DNA from: Ignavibacteriales bacterium
GTDB lineage: Bacteria > Bacteroidota > Ignavibacteria > Ignavibacteriales > Melioribacteraceae
Assembly (NCBI GenBank): GCA_020635285.1
Contig: JACKAB010000005.1
Span: 186,001-250,000 of the forward strand
Direction of reading: 5' to 3'
Length of the DNA: 64,000 nt
In this document: positions 1-9,891 of the stretch, one piece after another
Position numbering within the stretch: the stretch's first letter is position 1
Layout of the letters: every line of letters starts with the position of its first letter
Made by a program: the position numbers and the translations under genes
Notes under the pieces: model-generated
What the model was told of the DNA's origin: nothing
The model's database searches: none
What the model saw: only the letters and a program-made list of their open reading frames with translations

Positions 1-822
1 ACCACTCCGTTAACTCCGCGTGATAAAATGTCATCAAAAGAAATAAGAAGAAACGAATTACAAAAGATACATGAAATGGGAATTGCCGGTATAAAAGTAG
101 ATTTCTTTGGGGGTGATGGTCAATCAATGATGAAATATTATATTGATATTTTGAAAGATGCAGCTGATTATAAAATTGCAGTAAATTTTCATGGTTGTAC
201 TTTACCGCGAGGTTGGTATAGAACATATCCAAATTTAGTCAGCATGGAATCTATTCGTGGTGAAGAATATGTAACTTTTGATCAATCTAATGCCGATCAA
301 CAACCATCGCATTGTGCAATGATTCCATTTACAAGAAATTTATTTGATCCGATGGATTTTACTCCGGTTAATTTTTCTGGAATTCCAAATATAAATCGTA
401 AAACAACAAAAGGATTTGAAATTGCTTTATCTGTTTTATTTACATCTGGAATTCAACATATAGCAGAAACACCAAAAGGTATGAATACACAAAAAGATTT
501 TGTTCAAGAGTTTATGAAAACATTGCCGGAAAGATGGGAAGATGTGAAATTTATTGATGGCTATCCAGGTAAGTATGTTGTTCTTGCTAGAAAATCTGGG
601 AATGAATGGTATATAGCATGCATAAATGGCGAATCTGAAGATCGAACAATAACTTTGAATTTGCCGTTTATTAATAAGAGTTCCAAAGGGAAAATTATAA
701 CAGATTCTGTCGATTCAGAAAATCTTATTCAGGAAGAGATATCGTTTTTAAAAACAAATAAAATAGTTGTGAAACCAAACAGCGGATTTGTTCTAAAAAT
801 AAATAAAAAAAAATCAGGGTGA
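1..822 (+). CDS. Glycoside hydrolase family 97 (C-terminal part)
   Basis: The gene enters from outside the window: the frame is open from base 1, so only the last 273 residues are visible. The segment carries the GH97 (SusB-like) core: IKVDFFGGDGQ near residue 30, a VNFHGC strand, then RTYPNL and SMESIRGEEY. GH97 enzymes are alpha-glucosidases or alpha-galactosidases with a calcium-dependent TIM barrel and a C-terminal beta-sandwich, here about residues 180-273. Whether this one retains or inverts, and which sugar it prefers, cannot be decided without the N-terminal part. It ends 6 bases before the GH3 gene, so the two are probably co-transcribed and serve side-chain removal in the same locus. 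Confidence 0.88.
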   Translation, partial: TTPLTPRDKMSSKEIRRNELQKIHEMGIAGIKVDFFGGDGQSMMKYYIDILKDAADYKIAVNFHGCTLPRGWYRTYPNLVSMESIRGEEYVTFDQSNADQQPSHCAMIPFTRNLFDPMDFTPVNFSGIPNINRKTTKGFEIALSVLFTSGIQHIAETPKGMNTQKDFVQEFMKTLPERWEDVKFIDGYPGKYVVLARKSGNEWYIACINGESEDRTITLNLPFINKSSKGKIITDSVDSENLIQEEISFLKTNKIVVKPNSGFVLKINKKKSG

Positions 823-828
823 TTTAAC

Positions 829-3423
829 ATGAAAAGAATTCTTGTTACAGTTTTATATTTTTTAATAGCATTAAATTTATTGGCACAGACAATGCCATTT
901 CAGAATCCAAACTTAAGTTCGGAAGAACGCGCTGAGGATTTAATCTCCCGCTTAACTTTGGAAGAAAAGGCAATATTAATGTGTGATGTATCAGAAGCAA
1001 TACCACGTCTGGGCATAAAAAACTTTAATTGGTGGAGTGAAGCATTGCATGGACTCGCTAACAACAATGATGTAACGGTTTTTCCCGAACCAATAGGAAT
1101 GGCCGCATCTTTTGATGATGAACTTATGTATAAAATATTTGAGGCAACATCTGATGAGACAAGAGCTAAGTATCATGAGGCGATTAGAAATGGAGAAAAA
1201 AATAAACGTTTTCTAAGCCTATCTGTTTGGACACCTAATGTTAATATATTTCGTGATCCAAGATGGGGCAGAGGACAGGAAACTTACGGTGAAGATCCTT
1301 ACTTAATGTCACGGATGGGTGTTTCCGTTGTGAAAGGTTTACAGGGACCCAAAGATTCAAAATATAAAAAGTTACTTGCTTGTGCAAAACATTATGCAGT
1401 TCACTCGGGACCAGAGTGGAGCCGGCACGAAATCAATCTAAATGATGTCGATCCGCGTGACTTGTGGGAAACTTATTTACCGGCATTCAAATCATTAGTT
1501 CAAGAAGCAGATGTTCGCCAAGTTATGTGTGCTTATCAACGATTGGATGACGAGCCCTGCTGCGGGAATACGCGTTTACTTCAAACAATTCTTCGTGATG
1601 AATGGGGATATAAACATATGGTCGTTTCCGATTGTGGAGCTATATCCGATTTTTACACTAGTCACAAAGTTTCATCAACGCCCGTTCATGCAGCCGCTAA
1701 AGGGGTATTGGCTGGTACCGATGTTGAATGCCAATGGGAAAATCATTTATATAGAAACATACCTGAAGCAGTTAAAAGGGGTTTGGTGAAAGAAGAAGAG
1801 GTAAATGAACGTTTAAAACGTGCATTAATCGGTCGTTTTGATTTAGGTGAAATGGATGATGACGAATTAGTACCATGGTCGAAAATACCTGCTTCAATTA
1901 TTAATAATGAAGAACATAGGAAACTCGCACTTGATATGGCTCTTGAGTCTATGGTTCTTCTCCAAAATAAAAACAATATTCTTCCTCTAGATAAATCAAT
2001 CGAGAAAATAGCTGTAATTGGTCCAAACGCTGATGACAAACCAATGCTTTGGGGTAACTATAACGGAGTTCCAATACGAACAATAACAATTCTTGATGGA
2101 ATCAAATCTAAAGTATCGAGTGAAAAAATAATTTATGACAAAGGCTGTGACCTTGTTGAAGATAAAGTAACAGATAGTTATTTCCCACAATGTTCTTTTA
2201 ATGACAAACAAGGTTTTAAAGTCACATACTGGAATAATCCAAATCGTGAAGGGGATGCAGTTATTACACAACAAATTAAAAATCCTATAAAATTAACAAC
2301 TGCAGGACAGCATGAATTTGCCTCGGGTGTAAAATTGGAAGGCTTCTCAGCAAAGTATGAAACAGAGTTTACTCCAGCTATAAGTGAAGAGATTGTTTTC
2401 AAATGCGGGGCAACCGGTGCTCTCGAAGTAATTGTAAATGGCGAATCAATAGTAAAATATGTTAACTGGCGTACGCTTCCATCAAAACATCCTTACCACG
2501 TGGAAGCTGGCAAAAAATATAATATTGAAATACTTTATACCCAGATGAATAATTGGCAGGCCAACTTAGAATTCAATTTAGGTAAAGAAATTGATGTTGT
2601 TTATACAGAACTCATAAACAAAGTTAAGGATATTGAAGTTGTCATTTTTGTAGGCGGACTTTCTACAATTCTTGAGGGAGAAGAAATGCCTGTTTCTTAC
2701 CCAGGATTCAAAGGAGGTGACCGAACTAATATTGAACTACCATCAGTGCAGCGTAATTGTCTGAAAGCTTTGAAAGACTCAGGAAAAAAAGTTGTTTACG
2801 TTAATTGTTCCGGTTCCGCAATTGCACTAACTCCGGAAACGGAAACATGTGATGCTATTCTTCAAGCATGGTATGGTGGTGAGTCTGGGGGACAAGCAGT
2901 TGCAGACGTACTCTTTGGTGATTATAATCCATCTGGTAAACTTCCGATTACTTTTTATAAAACTTCTGATCAATTGCCTGACTTCGAAGATTATTCAATG
3001 AAAGGTCGGACTTACCGTTTTATGGAAGATGCTCTATTCCCATTTGGTTATGGACTTAGTTATACAACTTTCTCAATTGGCGATGCCAAAATAAGTTCCA
3101 ACACCTTAAATGAAAATGGAAGTATTAAAATGGTGATTCCAGTTTCAAACACCGGTAACACTGATGGAACTGAAATAGTTCAAGTTTATGTACGAAAAAA
3201 AGATGATAGTGATGGTCCAATTAAGACATTGAAAGGATTTAAGAGAGTAAATGTTGAGTCTGGTAAATCTTCTGAAGCAATTATTGAACTGCCTTATGAT
3301 TCATTTGAATTTTATAACAGGCAAAAAGTTATGATGACAGTGGAACCAGGAGATTATGAAATAATGTATGGCAATACTTCGGATAGTAAAAAATTAAGGA
3401 ATATAAAGGTATCAATTCAGTAA
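829..3423 (+). CDS. GH3 beta-xylosidase/beta-glucosidase with PA14 domain
   Basis: An intact 864-residue secreted exo-glycosidase. A signal peptide (hydrophobic stretch ending NLLAQ) is followed by the GH3 N-terminal TIM barrel. The nucleophile is Asp268 in VVSDCGAISD, and KHYAVHSGPE is the substrate-binding Lys-His loop. A PA14-type beta-barrel insert (about residues 455-590) interrupts the C-terminal alpha/beta sandwich, and a fibronectin III-like domain closes the protein. The EALHG and TVFPEPIGMAASF segments resemble the xylan 1,4-beta-xylosidase branch of GH3 (Prevotella Xyl3A type), so beta-xylosidase is the best guess, with beta-glucosidase possible. It has no T9SS tail, so it probably works in the periplasm on xylo-oligosaccharides. 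Confidence 0.93.
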   Translation: MKRILVTVLYFLIALNLLAQTMPFQNPNLSSEERAEDLISRLTLEEKAILMCDVSEAIPRLGIKNFNWWSEALHGLANNNDVTVFPEPIGMAASFDDELMYKIFEATSDETRAKYHEAIRNGEKNKRFLSLSVWTPNVNIFRDPRWGRGQETYGEDPYLMSRMGVSVVKGLQGPKDSKYKKLLACAKHYAVHSGPEWSRHEINLNDVDPRDLWETYLPAFKSLVQEADVRQVMCAYQRLDDEPCCGNTRLLQTILRDEWGYKHMVVSDCGAISDFYTSHKVSSTPVHAAAKGVLAGTDVECQWENHLYRNIPEAVKRGLVKEEEVNERLKRALIGRFDLGEMDDDELVPWSKIPASIINNEEHRKLALDMALESMVLLQNKNNILPLDKSIEKIAVIGPNADDKPMLWGNYNGVPIRTITILDGIKSKVSSEKIIYDKGCDLVEDKVTDSYFPQCSFNDKQGFKVTYWNNPNREGDAVITQQIKNPIKLTTAGQHEFASGVKLEGFSAKYETEFTPAISEEIVFKCGATGALEVIVNGESIVKYVNWRTLPSKHPYHVEAGKKYNIEILYTQMNNWQANLEFNLGKEIDVVYTELINKVKDIEVVIFVGGLSTILEGEEMPVSYPGFKGGDRTNIELPSVQRNCLKALKDSGKKVVYVNCSGSAIALTPETETCDAILQAWYGGESGGQAVADVLFGDYNPSGKLPITFYKTSDQLPDFEDYSMKGRTYRFMEDALFPFGYGLSYTTFSIGDAKISSNTLNENGSIKMVIPVSNTGNTDGTEIVQVYVRKKDDSDGPIKTLKGFKRVNVESGKSSEAIIELPYDSFEFYNRQKVMMTVEPGDYEIMYGNTSDSKKLRNIKVSIQ

Positions 3424-3473
3424 GTAAAATTTTTTGCAAATAATTAGGATATAATTAAAGTGACGGCAGGAAT

Positions 3474-5867
3474 ATGAAGAATAACAGAATGAAATATTTG
3501 CTAATTACTATTCTAGCTCTATGGATATCTCAGCTATTAGCTCAAAGTCAGCTTTACTCAAATGAGTTTGCGCTATCAGACGTAAAGTTGCTGGATAGCC
3601 GTTTCAAAGATGCAAGAGATCTGAATATAAGTGTTCTATTGCAATATGATGTTGATCGCTTACTAGCTCCTTATCGTAAAGAAGCGGGTCTATCAAAAAA
3701 AACAGAAAGTTATCCTAACTGGGAAGGTTTGGATGGTCATATTGCAGGTCACTATCTATCTGCAATGGCTATGAATTATGCCTCCACAGGTAATGATGAG
3801 TGTAAGCAAAGAATGGAATATATCCTTTCAGAAATTAAGGAATGCCAGGAAGCAAATGCTGTAAACAATTCAGAGTGGGGCGTCGGTTATGCTGGGGGAT
3901 TTCCAAACAGCAGTAAATTATGGTCTACTTTTAAGAAGGGAGATTTTAGCGTCTACTTCTCTTCTTGGGCTCCTTTCTATAATCTTCATAAAATGTATGC
4001 TGGACTTCGTGATGCATGGCTCTATTGCGATTCTGAAGATGCCAAAGAAATGTTTCTCAAATTTTGTGATTGGGGAATTACACTTACTTCAGATTTATCT
4101 GATGAGCAGATGCAGAAAATGCTGAATATGGAGCATGGCGGTATGAACGAAATGTTTGCTGATGCATATCAAATTACGGGTGATGAAAAATATCTTATTG
4201 CTGCAGAGAAATACTCACACAAAGCTCTATTAGATCCATTATCTGAAGGAATTGATAATTTAGACAATAAACATGCAAATACCCAAATACCAAAATTTGT
4301 GGGATTCGAAAGAATAGCCGAACTAAGTGATGAGGAGAAGTATTATAATGCCGCAAAATTCTTTTGGGAAACAGTTACTGAGAACCGTTCTCTTGCTTTT
4401 GGAGGAAATAGCAGAAGAGAACATTTCCCTAGTAAGGATGCATGTATTGATTTTGTAAATGTAAATGATGGACCGGAATCATGCAATTCCTATAATGTGC
4501 TTAAATTAACTGAGGATTTGTTCAGAGTACATCCTTCGGCAAAATATGTAGATTATTACGAACGTACAATATTCAATCACATCCTTTCAACCCAACATCC
4601 TGTGCATGGCGGATATGTATATTTTACTCCAGCACGTCCACGTCATTATAGAGTTTACTCCGCACCCAATGAAGCAATGTGGTGCTGTGTGGGTACAGGT
4701 ATGGAGAACCATAGCAAATACAATCAGTTTATCTACACTCATTCAAACGATTCACTGTTCCTAAATCTTTTTATTGCTTCCGAGCTTAATTGGAAAGAGA
4801 AGAGTGTAAAGATCAAACAAGAAACAATTTTTCCTTTTGAGGAGGAAACTACACTAACAATAGATGAAGGTAACTCAAAATTTAAATTAATGGTACGCTA
4901 TCCGTCATGGGTAAGTGAGAACATGTTAAAAATTACAGTTAACGGAAATAATGTTTCATATGATACAAATCCTTCATCTTATGTTTGTATTGATAGGGAA
5001 TGGAACAAAGGAGATGTAGTTCAAATTAGGTTCCCGATGCATAATACCGTTGAACAAATGCCGAATGTACATGAGTATATTGCTTTTATGCATGGACCAA
5101 TTTTACTAAGCGCAAAAACTGGGACAGAAAATTTAAAAGGTTTGATTGCAGATGACGGTCGTTGGAGCCAATATGCAGCTGGTGAATATTTGCCTGTTGA
5201 TAAAGCTCCTATTTTAATTGAAGATAACATTCAAAATATTGCGGATAAATTAGTATCGGTTAAAGACAAATCGTTAAACTTCAAGTTAGATGTTAAAATG
5301 ATTAATAAAGCAGACCTTACTTTGCAACCATTTTTTCAAATCCATGATGCTAAATATATGATGTATTGGCTGGCTTTAACACCTGACGAATACCAAACAT
5401 ATTTAGAGTCATTGGCAAATATTGAAAAAGAAAAACTTCTGCTTGAGAAGCGTACGGTTGATTTTGTGGCTACTGGTGAACAACAACCGGAAACCGATCA
5501 CTCTATGCAAATTGAAAATTCTAATACAGGCAATAATTTGGATGAATTTTGGCGAGAAGCAAGTGACGGTGGGTATTTTAGTTATAATCTATTTACAAAC
5601 TACGAATCAAATTTGAGTTTATATGTTCGTTACTGGGGTGCCGAATGGGGCAATCGAAAATTTGAGATTTACATTGACGATGAAAAATTAGTGACTGAAG
5701 ATAATACTGGCAGGTGGAACCAGTCCCTTTTTAAGGATATTGTTTATGAAATACCTAAGTCAATGATAGAGAATAAAAAAAATGTAAGAGTTAAATTCCA
5801 ATCATTTAAAGAAACTACTGCAGGCGCTGTTTATATGGTAAGGTTACTGAGAACGAATTCTAATTAA
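3474..5867 (+). CDS. GH127 beta-L-arabinofuranosidase (DUF1680)
   Basis: An intact 797-residue protein with a signal peptide ending LLAQ. It matches DUF1680/GH127: an (alpha/alpha)6 barrel with GHYLSAMAMNYAS near residue 100 and MWCCVGTGMENHSKY, whose cysteine pair at residues 404-405 corresponds to the zinc-bound cysteine nucleophile region of HypBA1. Beta-sandwich regions follow. The last ~120 residues (from about 675) form a separate C-terminal beta domain of the DUF6805 type, with RYWGAEWGNR. The family removes beta-L-arabinofuranose from plant glycans, in line with the two GH51 and one GH43 genes nearby. The GH146 sister family is a possible alternative. Gaps to both neighbours are about 50-60 bases, consistent with one operon. 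Confidence 0.9.
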   Translation: MKNNRMKYLLITILALWISQLLAQSQLYSNEFALSDVKLLDSRFKDARDLNISVLLQYDVDRLLAPYRKEAGLSKKTESYPNWEGLDGHIAGHYLSAMAMNYASTGNDECKQRMEYILSEIKECQEANAVNNSEWGVGYAGGFPNSSKLWSTFKKGDFSVYFSSWAPFYNLHKMYAGLRDAWLYCDSEDAKEMFLKFCDWGITLTSDLSDEQMQKMLNMEHGGMNEMFADAYQITGDEKYLIAAEKYSHKALLDPLSEGIDNLDNKHANTQIPKFVGFERIAELSDEEKYYNAAKFFWETVTENRSLAFGGNSRREHFPSKDACIDFVNVNDGPESCNSYNVLKLTEDLFRVHPSAKYVDYYERTIFNHILSTQHPVHGGYVYFTPARPRHYRVYSAPNEAMWCCVGTGMENHSKYNQFIYTHSNDSLFLNLFIASELNWKEKSVKIKQETIFPFEEETTLTIDEGNSKFKLMVRYPSWVSENMLKITVNGNNVSYDTNPSSYVCIDREWNKGDVVQIRFPMHNTVEQMPNVHEYIAFMHGPILLSAKTGTENLKGLIADDGRWSQYAAGEYLPVDKAPILIEDNIQNIADKLVSVKDKSLNFKLDVKMINKADLTLQPFFQIHDAKYMMYWLALTPDEYQTYLESLANIEKEKLLLEKRTVDFVATGEQQPETDHSMQIENSNTGNNLDEFWREASDGGYFSYNLFTNYESNLSLYVRYWGAEWGNRKFEIYIDDEKLVTEDNTGRWNQSLFKDIVYEIPKSMIENKKNVRVKFQSFKETTAGAVYMVRLLRTNSN

Positions 5868-5929
5868 ATGATTTTCTCTAAGGTACTTTAAATGAATACT
5901 ATGAATAAAATTAAATAATTAGGAGCATT

Positions 5930-7851
5930 ATGAGGAAGTTAATCTTCTTAATTACTTTCTTTAGTTTAATTGGAATTTCCACTTACTCTCAAGAAATAGA
6001 AAAACAAGCACCACAAGGGTTTGATACTTTTCGTAAAGATGTTGTTCACGGAAAAATTGATTCCGTTTATTACAATTCGGAAACTATTGGCAAAAAACGT
6101 AAAGCAATGATTTATTTGCCACCAGGTTATTCAAAAGATAAAGAATACCCAGTGCTATATCTTTTACATGGTATTGGTGGTGATGAAAAAGAATGGATAA
6201 ACGGTGGTCACCCGGAAATTATATTGGATAATCTTTACGCTGAAAATAAAATTGAGCCTATGATTGTTGTTATGCCAAACGGCAGAGCAATGAAAGATGA
6301 TCGAGCAATAGGAAATATTTTCGATAAAGAAAAAGTTGATGCCTTCGCTAATTTTGAAAAAGATTTATTAAATGACCTTATCCCATTTATTGAAAATTCT
6401 TTTCCAGTTTTTAGAGATAGGGAAAATCGTGCTATCGCTGGTTTATCAATGGGTGGCGGTCAATCATTAAATTTCGGACTTGGTAATTTAGATAAGTTTG
6501 CTTGGGTTGGTGGATTTTCTTCAGCTCCCAATACAAAGAAACCGGAGGAACTTTTTCCAAATCCAGAGGAATCAAAAAAGAAATTAAAACTCCTTTGGAT
6601 TTCTTGTGGAGATAATGACGGCTTAATTCCATTCAGTACAAGAACACATGAATTTGCAAGAGATAATGATATTCCCCATATTTTTTACTTAGAACCTGGA
6701 GTGCACGATTTTAAAGTTTGGAAAAACGGCTTATATATGTTTTCACAATTATTATTCAAACCAGTGGATGTATCAAAGTTTAATGAGTACAGTCTTGTGG
6801 GTATACCAGCTTCATCAAATGTTAGAAGGGCAAAGTATCCGCAGATTTTACCGGATAATAGAGTGATATTTCAAGTAAAAGCCCCTGCTGCAAAAAAAGT
6901 TCAAATTGATTTAGGCAAAAAATATGACATGGTAAAAGATACAAGTGGTGTTTGGGAAATTACTACCGATACAATTAGTGAAGGTTTTCATTACTATTCA
7001 TTATTGATTGATGGCGTTGCCGTTGCTGATCCGGCAAGTGAAACTTTTTACGGAATGGGACGAATGGCTTCCGGGATTGAGATTCCACAGAAGAATGATT
7101 TTTATTATGAATTAAAAGATATACCTCATGGCGATATAAGAATTAAAAAATATTATTCCAATTTACTGAATAAATGGCGGCAAGTTTATATTTATACTCC
7201 TCCTGGTTATGATCAAAATGTAAATGAAAAATATCCAGCACTTTATATTTTACACGGAGGCGGTGAAGATGAACGGGGCTGGGCAATTCAAGGTAAAACG
7301 GATTTAATTCTTGACAATTTAATTGCCGATAAAAAAGCAGTCCCGATGCTTATAGTAATGCCCGATGGAAATATTGATGCGCCAATGTTTGGTGACCAAG
7401 TGTTAAAACTGTTTGAAACAGAATTAACAAAATCAGCGATTCCATTTATTGAGAATAATTATCGGGTTAAAACAGATTCCAAAAATCGTGCACTTGCCGG
7501 ATTATCAATGGGCGGACTTCAAACACTTTATGCCGGAATAAACAATACAGATTTGTTTTCATACTTAGGAGTATTTAGTTCAGGCTGGATTCAGCCAATG
7601 CAAAAAGACTTAGCAACTTCTCAATATGATTTAATGAAAATCAATTCTGATAAAATAAATGACAATTTAAAATTATTTTGGATTTCGATGGTGGTGGTAA
7701 AGAAGATATTGCTTACAATAATTGCCAATTAATGATGCAAAAATTTGATGAAATGAAAATAAAATATCAATACAGTGAATATCCTGGCGGACATACTTGG
7801 CCGGTTTGGAGACATGATTTATATAAATTTACTCAAATATTATTCAAATAA
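5930..7851 (+). CDS. Tandem CE1-type esterase (two esterase D domains), frameshifted near the end
   Basis: A secreted double-esterase. After the signal peptide (ending TYSQ) come two alpha/beta-hydrolase domains of the esterase D/feruloyl esterase (CE1) family. Domain 1 has LLHGIGGDEKEW and the nucleophile Ser173 in AGLSMGGG. Domain 2 has LHGGGEDERGW and Ser526 in AGLSMGGL. An E-set/CBM48-like beta domain (about residues 285-385) lies between them. The frame breaks at about 7688. Shifting by one base reads D-G-G-G-K-E-D and continues to a terminal GGHTWPVW histidine motif, stopping at 7851. These enzymes release ferulate or acetate from xylan. The likely cause of the break is an assembly indel, because the downstream coding is otherwise well preserved. 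Confidence 0.87.
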
Positions 7852-7866
7852 AATATTATTAACAGA

Positions 7867-9866
7867 ATGAAAAATCAAGGTAAAATATTTTTCCACTTAG
7901 AAATGAGCATAACAAAAAATATATCAAATCTTTTTTTTTTTTTGTGTTATTTACTTCTCTGATATTTTCACAATCAACTAATAATGGAAAAAAAATTAGC
8001 TCCAATTTATTTGGATTATTTTTTGAAGATATAAATTATGCTGTTGATGGTGGATTTTACGCAGAGCTTATTCAAAATCGTTCGTTTGAATATAATCCAA
8101 CAGAGCAAAAAGTTGGAATCCACTTTCTTTTTGGGAATATATTTCACCTGGGTTTTCTTACGGAAGAATTAGTGTGGAAACAAATTCACCTATTCATCCA
8201 AATAATCTGCATTACGTCGTTCTCGATGTTGAACATGTTGGTAATGAAGCGAATTATATTGGTGATTCCGGAGTTGGTTTAAAAAATATCGGATTTAACG
8301 GAATGGTAATTAATGCCGGTGACAAATATAATTTAACTTTTTTGTACGCCAGTATTCAGAAGAGCCAATTAATTTCAAAGTAAGTTTGCAAAGTCCATCA
8401 GGCAAAACAAAATATGTAGAAAATCAAATTATAACTTCTTCAAAGGATTGGCAAAAGTACTCAACCAGTTTTATTGTTTCAGAAAATAGTGATAGCGCAA
8501 CATTAGTTATTCTAGCAACTACAAAAGGTAAACTAGCGATAGATGTAGTTTCACTTTTCCCAGAAAAAACTTTTTCTAAACCGCCCAAACGGATTAAGAA
8601 ATGATCTCGCGCAAGTACTAGCCGATATGAAGCCTAAGTTTATTCGTTTCCCAGGCGGATGTCTTGTTCATGGTGATGGTTTAGGAAATATGTATAGATG
8701 GAAAAATACCATCGGTCCAATTGAACAAAGAAAAGAACAGAGAAATATTTGGGGTTATCACCAGACTACTGGATTAGGTTACTTTGAGTATTTTCAATTT
8801 TGTGAAGATATTGGTGCAAAGCCTTTACCGGTATTGCCTGCTGCTGTAAGTTGTCAGAATTCCGGAGGAACTTGGAGGATCGGAGGGACTGGTCAAAAGG
8901 CATTACAGATAAATGAAATGGATGAATATATTCAAGAAGTTCTTGATTTAGTTGAATGGGCAAATGGACCCATAACTTCAACATTGGGGAAAAATGAGAG
9001 CCGAAGCAGGACATCCGGAATCATTTAATCTTGAATTTATTGGTATTGGAAATGAAGATAAAATTACCCTGGAATTTGAAGAAAGATTTAAAATGATATA
9101 TGAAACTGTAAAATTAAAACATCCTGAAATAACAATAGTTGGTACGGTTGGACCATTTCACAGTGGAGATGATTTTGATAAAGGATGGGAATTAGCAAAA
9201 GAATTGAAAATCCCAATCGTTGATGAACATTATTATGTTGATCCAAATTGGCTTTTAGCTAATCAGTATCGTTATGATAAATATGATAGAAATTCTTCAA
9301 AAGTATATTTGGGTGAATATGCTTCTTGGGGAAACAAAATGATAAATGCAATTGCTGAAGCCGTATATCTAACTTCACTTGAAAGAAATGGCGATTTAGT
9401 TGTTATGGCTTCATACGCTCCATTATTAGCGAAAAAAGATTTTACCCAATGGCGAAGTGATATGATATTTTATGATAATACAAAAATTTGTTTAACACCA
9501 AATTATTATGTGCAAAAATTATTTATGATAAATCAAGGTGATTTATATTTTGATAATGTTATTTCTTTCGATAAAAATGATACATCGTTAGCTTCATCAT
9601 GCGTTAAGGATAGTGAAACCGGAGATTTAATTTTAAAATTAGTTAATGCAAGTTCCGATTCAAAATACATGAAAATTGATTTATCAAATTTTAATATTAA
9701 TTCAGAAGCCGAGAAAACAATTTTATCAGGTGATGCTGAAGATGATACATTTGAGAATCTTGATAATGTTAAACCAGAAAAATCAATAATAAGTATTCAA
9801 TCAAAATTTAATTACGATGCACCGGCAATGTCTTTATCAGTAATACGAATAAAAATAGAAAAATAA
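7867..9866 (+). CDS. GH51-type alpha-L-arabinofuranosidase, broken by about five frameshifts
   Basis: Reading across frames rebuilds one arabinofuranosidase. It starts with a signal peptide encoded partly by a 13-T run, then SSNLFGLFFEDINYAVDGGF, a CBM4-like insert (ending DVVSLFP), KFIRFPGGCLVHGDG, and EFIGIGNEDK holding the acid/base Glu. YLGEYASWG follows with the nucleophile Glu, then the C-terminal beta domain. Breaks fall in the T13 run and at about 8113, 8340, 8580 and 8985, and each is restored by one base. The FFEDINYAVDGG-type N-terminus belongs to the long GH51 branch, different from the second GH51 at 26956. No break lies in a catalytic motif, which suggests indel errors rather than an old pseudogene. 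The start is uncertain; ATG 7867 is the most upstream candidate. Confidence 0.8.
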
Positions 9867-9891
9867 ATTTTATAGAGTAAGTGAGAAAATT

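Noticed and set aside
1204..1214. AAACGTTTT inside the GH3 gene as a second LacI-type operator
   Set aside because: It is short, imperfect and lies within coding sequence far from a start; chance match in AT-rich DNA.
1743..2402. Reverse-strand open frames inside the GH3 gene
   Set aside because: They lie wholly within a clear, intact glycosidase and show no start signal or known motif.
3889..4125. A 78-codon forward frame inside GH127
   Set aside because: Overlaps a conserved intact gene in another frame; shadow coding only.
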